A program made the position numbers and the translations under genes. DNA of 64,000 nucleotides. Origin: Promicromonospora sp. AC04. Its GTDB lineage: Bacteria; Actinomycetota; Actinomycetes; Actinomycetales; Cellulomonadaceae. The DNA lies in assembly GCF_003058225.1 (NCBI RefSeq), contig NZ_QBUG01000002.1, positions 248,001 through 312,000 on the forward strand. Direction: 5' to 3'. Under the pieces are notes generated by a model. That model saw only the letters and a program-made list of their open reading frames with translations, was not told the DNA's origin and did no database searches. Shown here piece by piece: positions 61,397-64,000 of the stretch (positions are counted from its first letter, which is position 1; each line of letters begins with the position of its first letter).

Positions 61397-64000
<2,604 letters not shown>

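Overview
The window is very GC-rich DNA from an actinobacterium. WhiB7, a mycoredoxin-type glutaredoxin, an AdnAB-type helicase-nuclease pair, UPF0182, DUF3107 and DUF3152 proteins, and many probable leaderless genes all point to Actinobacteria. The carbohydrate genes (galactanase, GH42 beta-galactosidase, pullulanase) and the overall protein style suggest a Micrococcales lineage such as Promicromonosporaceae or Cellulomonadaceae. The family-level placement is an inference; no 16S rRNA lies in the window.

Region 1 (1-3.7 kb): a truncated GlxA-type regulator diverges from a fused oxidoreductase/double SnoaL protein. An initiator tRNA-fMet with its own terminator follows, then an orphan nicotianamine-synthase-like gene. 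Region 2 (3.7-28.9 kb): a conserved actinobacterial block that resembles the M. tuberculosis Rv3193c-Rv3211 neighbourhood. It holds a UPF0182 membrane protein, a PDZ/Lon-like protease, two zincin-like proteins, a ThiF-like protein, whiB7 with a full attenuation leader (promoter, upstream ORF, terminator), uvrD2, mycoredoxin, nudC, adnB and adnA, a DUF3152 protein, a DUF3107 protein and a DEAD-box helicase. A PadR/HAAS membrane-protein operon and a kinase-like protein lacking its metal-binding residues are inserted in it.

Region 3 (28.9-41.4 kb): DUF1905, MarC/PHP, a hydrolase, aminopeptidase P, then an unusual element in which an AbiEi/DUF559-like gene is flanked by two 66-bp palindromes, each preceded by a tandem-repeat array. 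A stress-protein/MgtE-N/DUF1003/Mrp cluster follows, including a large protein of unknown function. Region 4 (41.4-49.7 kb): galactan use (GH53 galactanase, GH42 beta-galactosidase, galactokinase), then exonuclease III and a VOC protein. Region 5 (50-57.9 kb): one-carbon metabolism (folD, and glyA behind a ZTP riboswitch, with purU nearby), a membrane protein, a FAD oxidoreductase, two acetyltransferases, and a 5'-truncated gene bracketed by a 15-bp direct repeat that duplicates the purU 3' end. Region 6 (58-64 kb): a sugar ABC importer (binding lipoprotein plus two permeases) downstream of a pullulanase that runs off the right edge.

From about 28.9 kb onward, many gene 3' boundaries carry long inverted repeats, several of them 60-75 bp and almost perfect, mostly with sequences unique to each site. 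The conserved block of region 2 has only ordinary short terminators. At least fourteen start codons sit 6-7 nt downstream of a TAnnnT hexamer, which suggests widespread leaderless transcription and helped choose several starts here.
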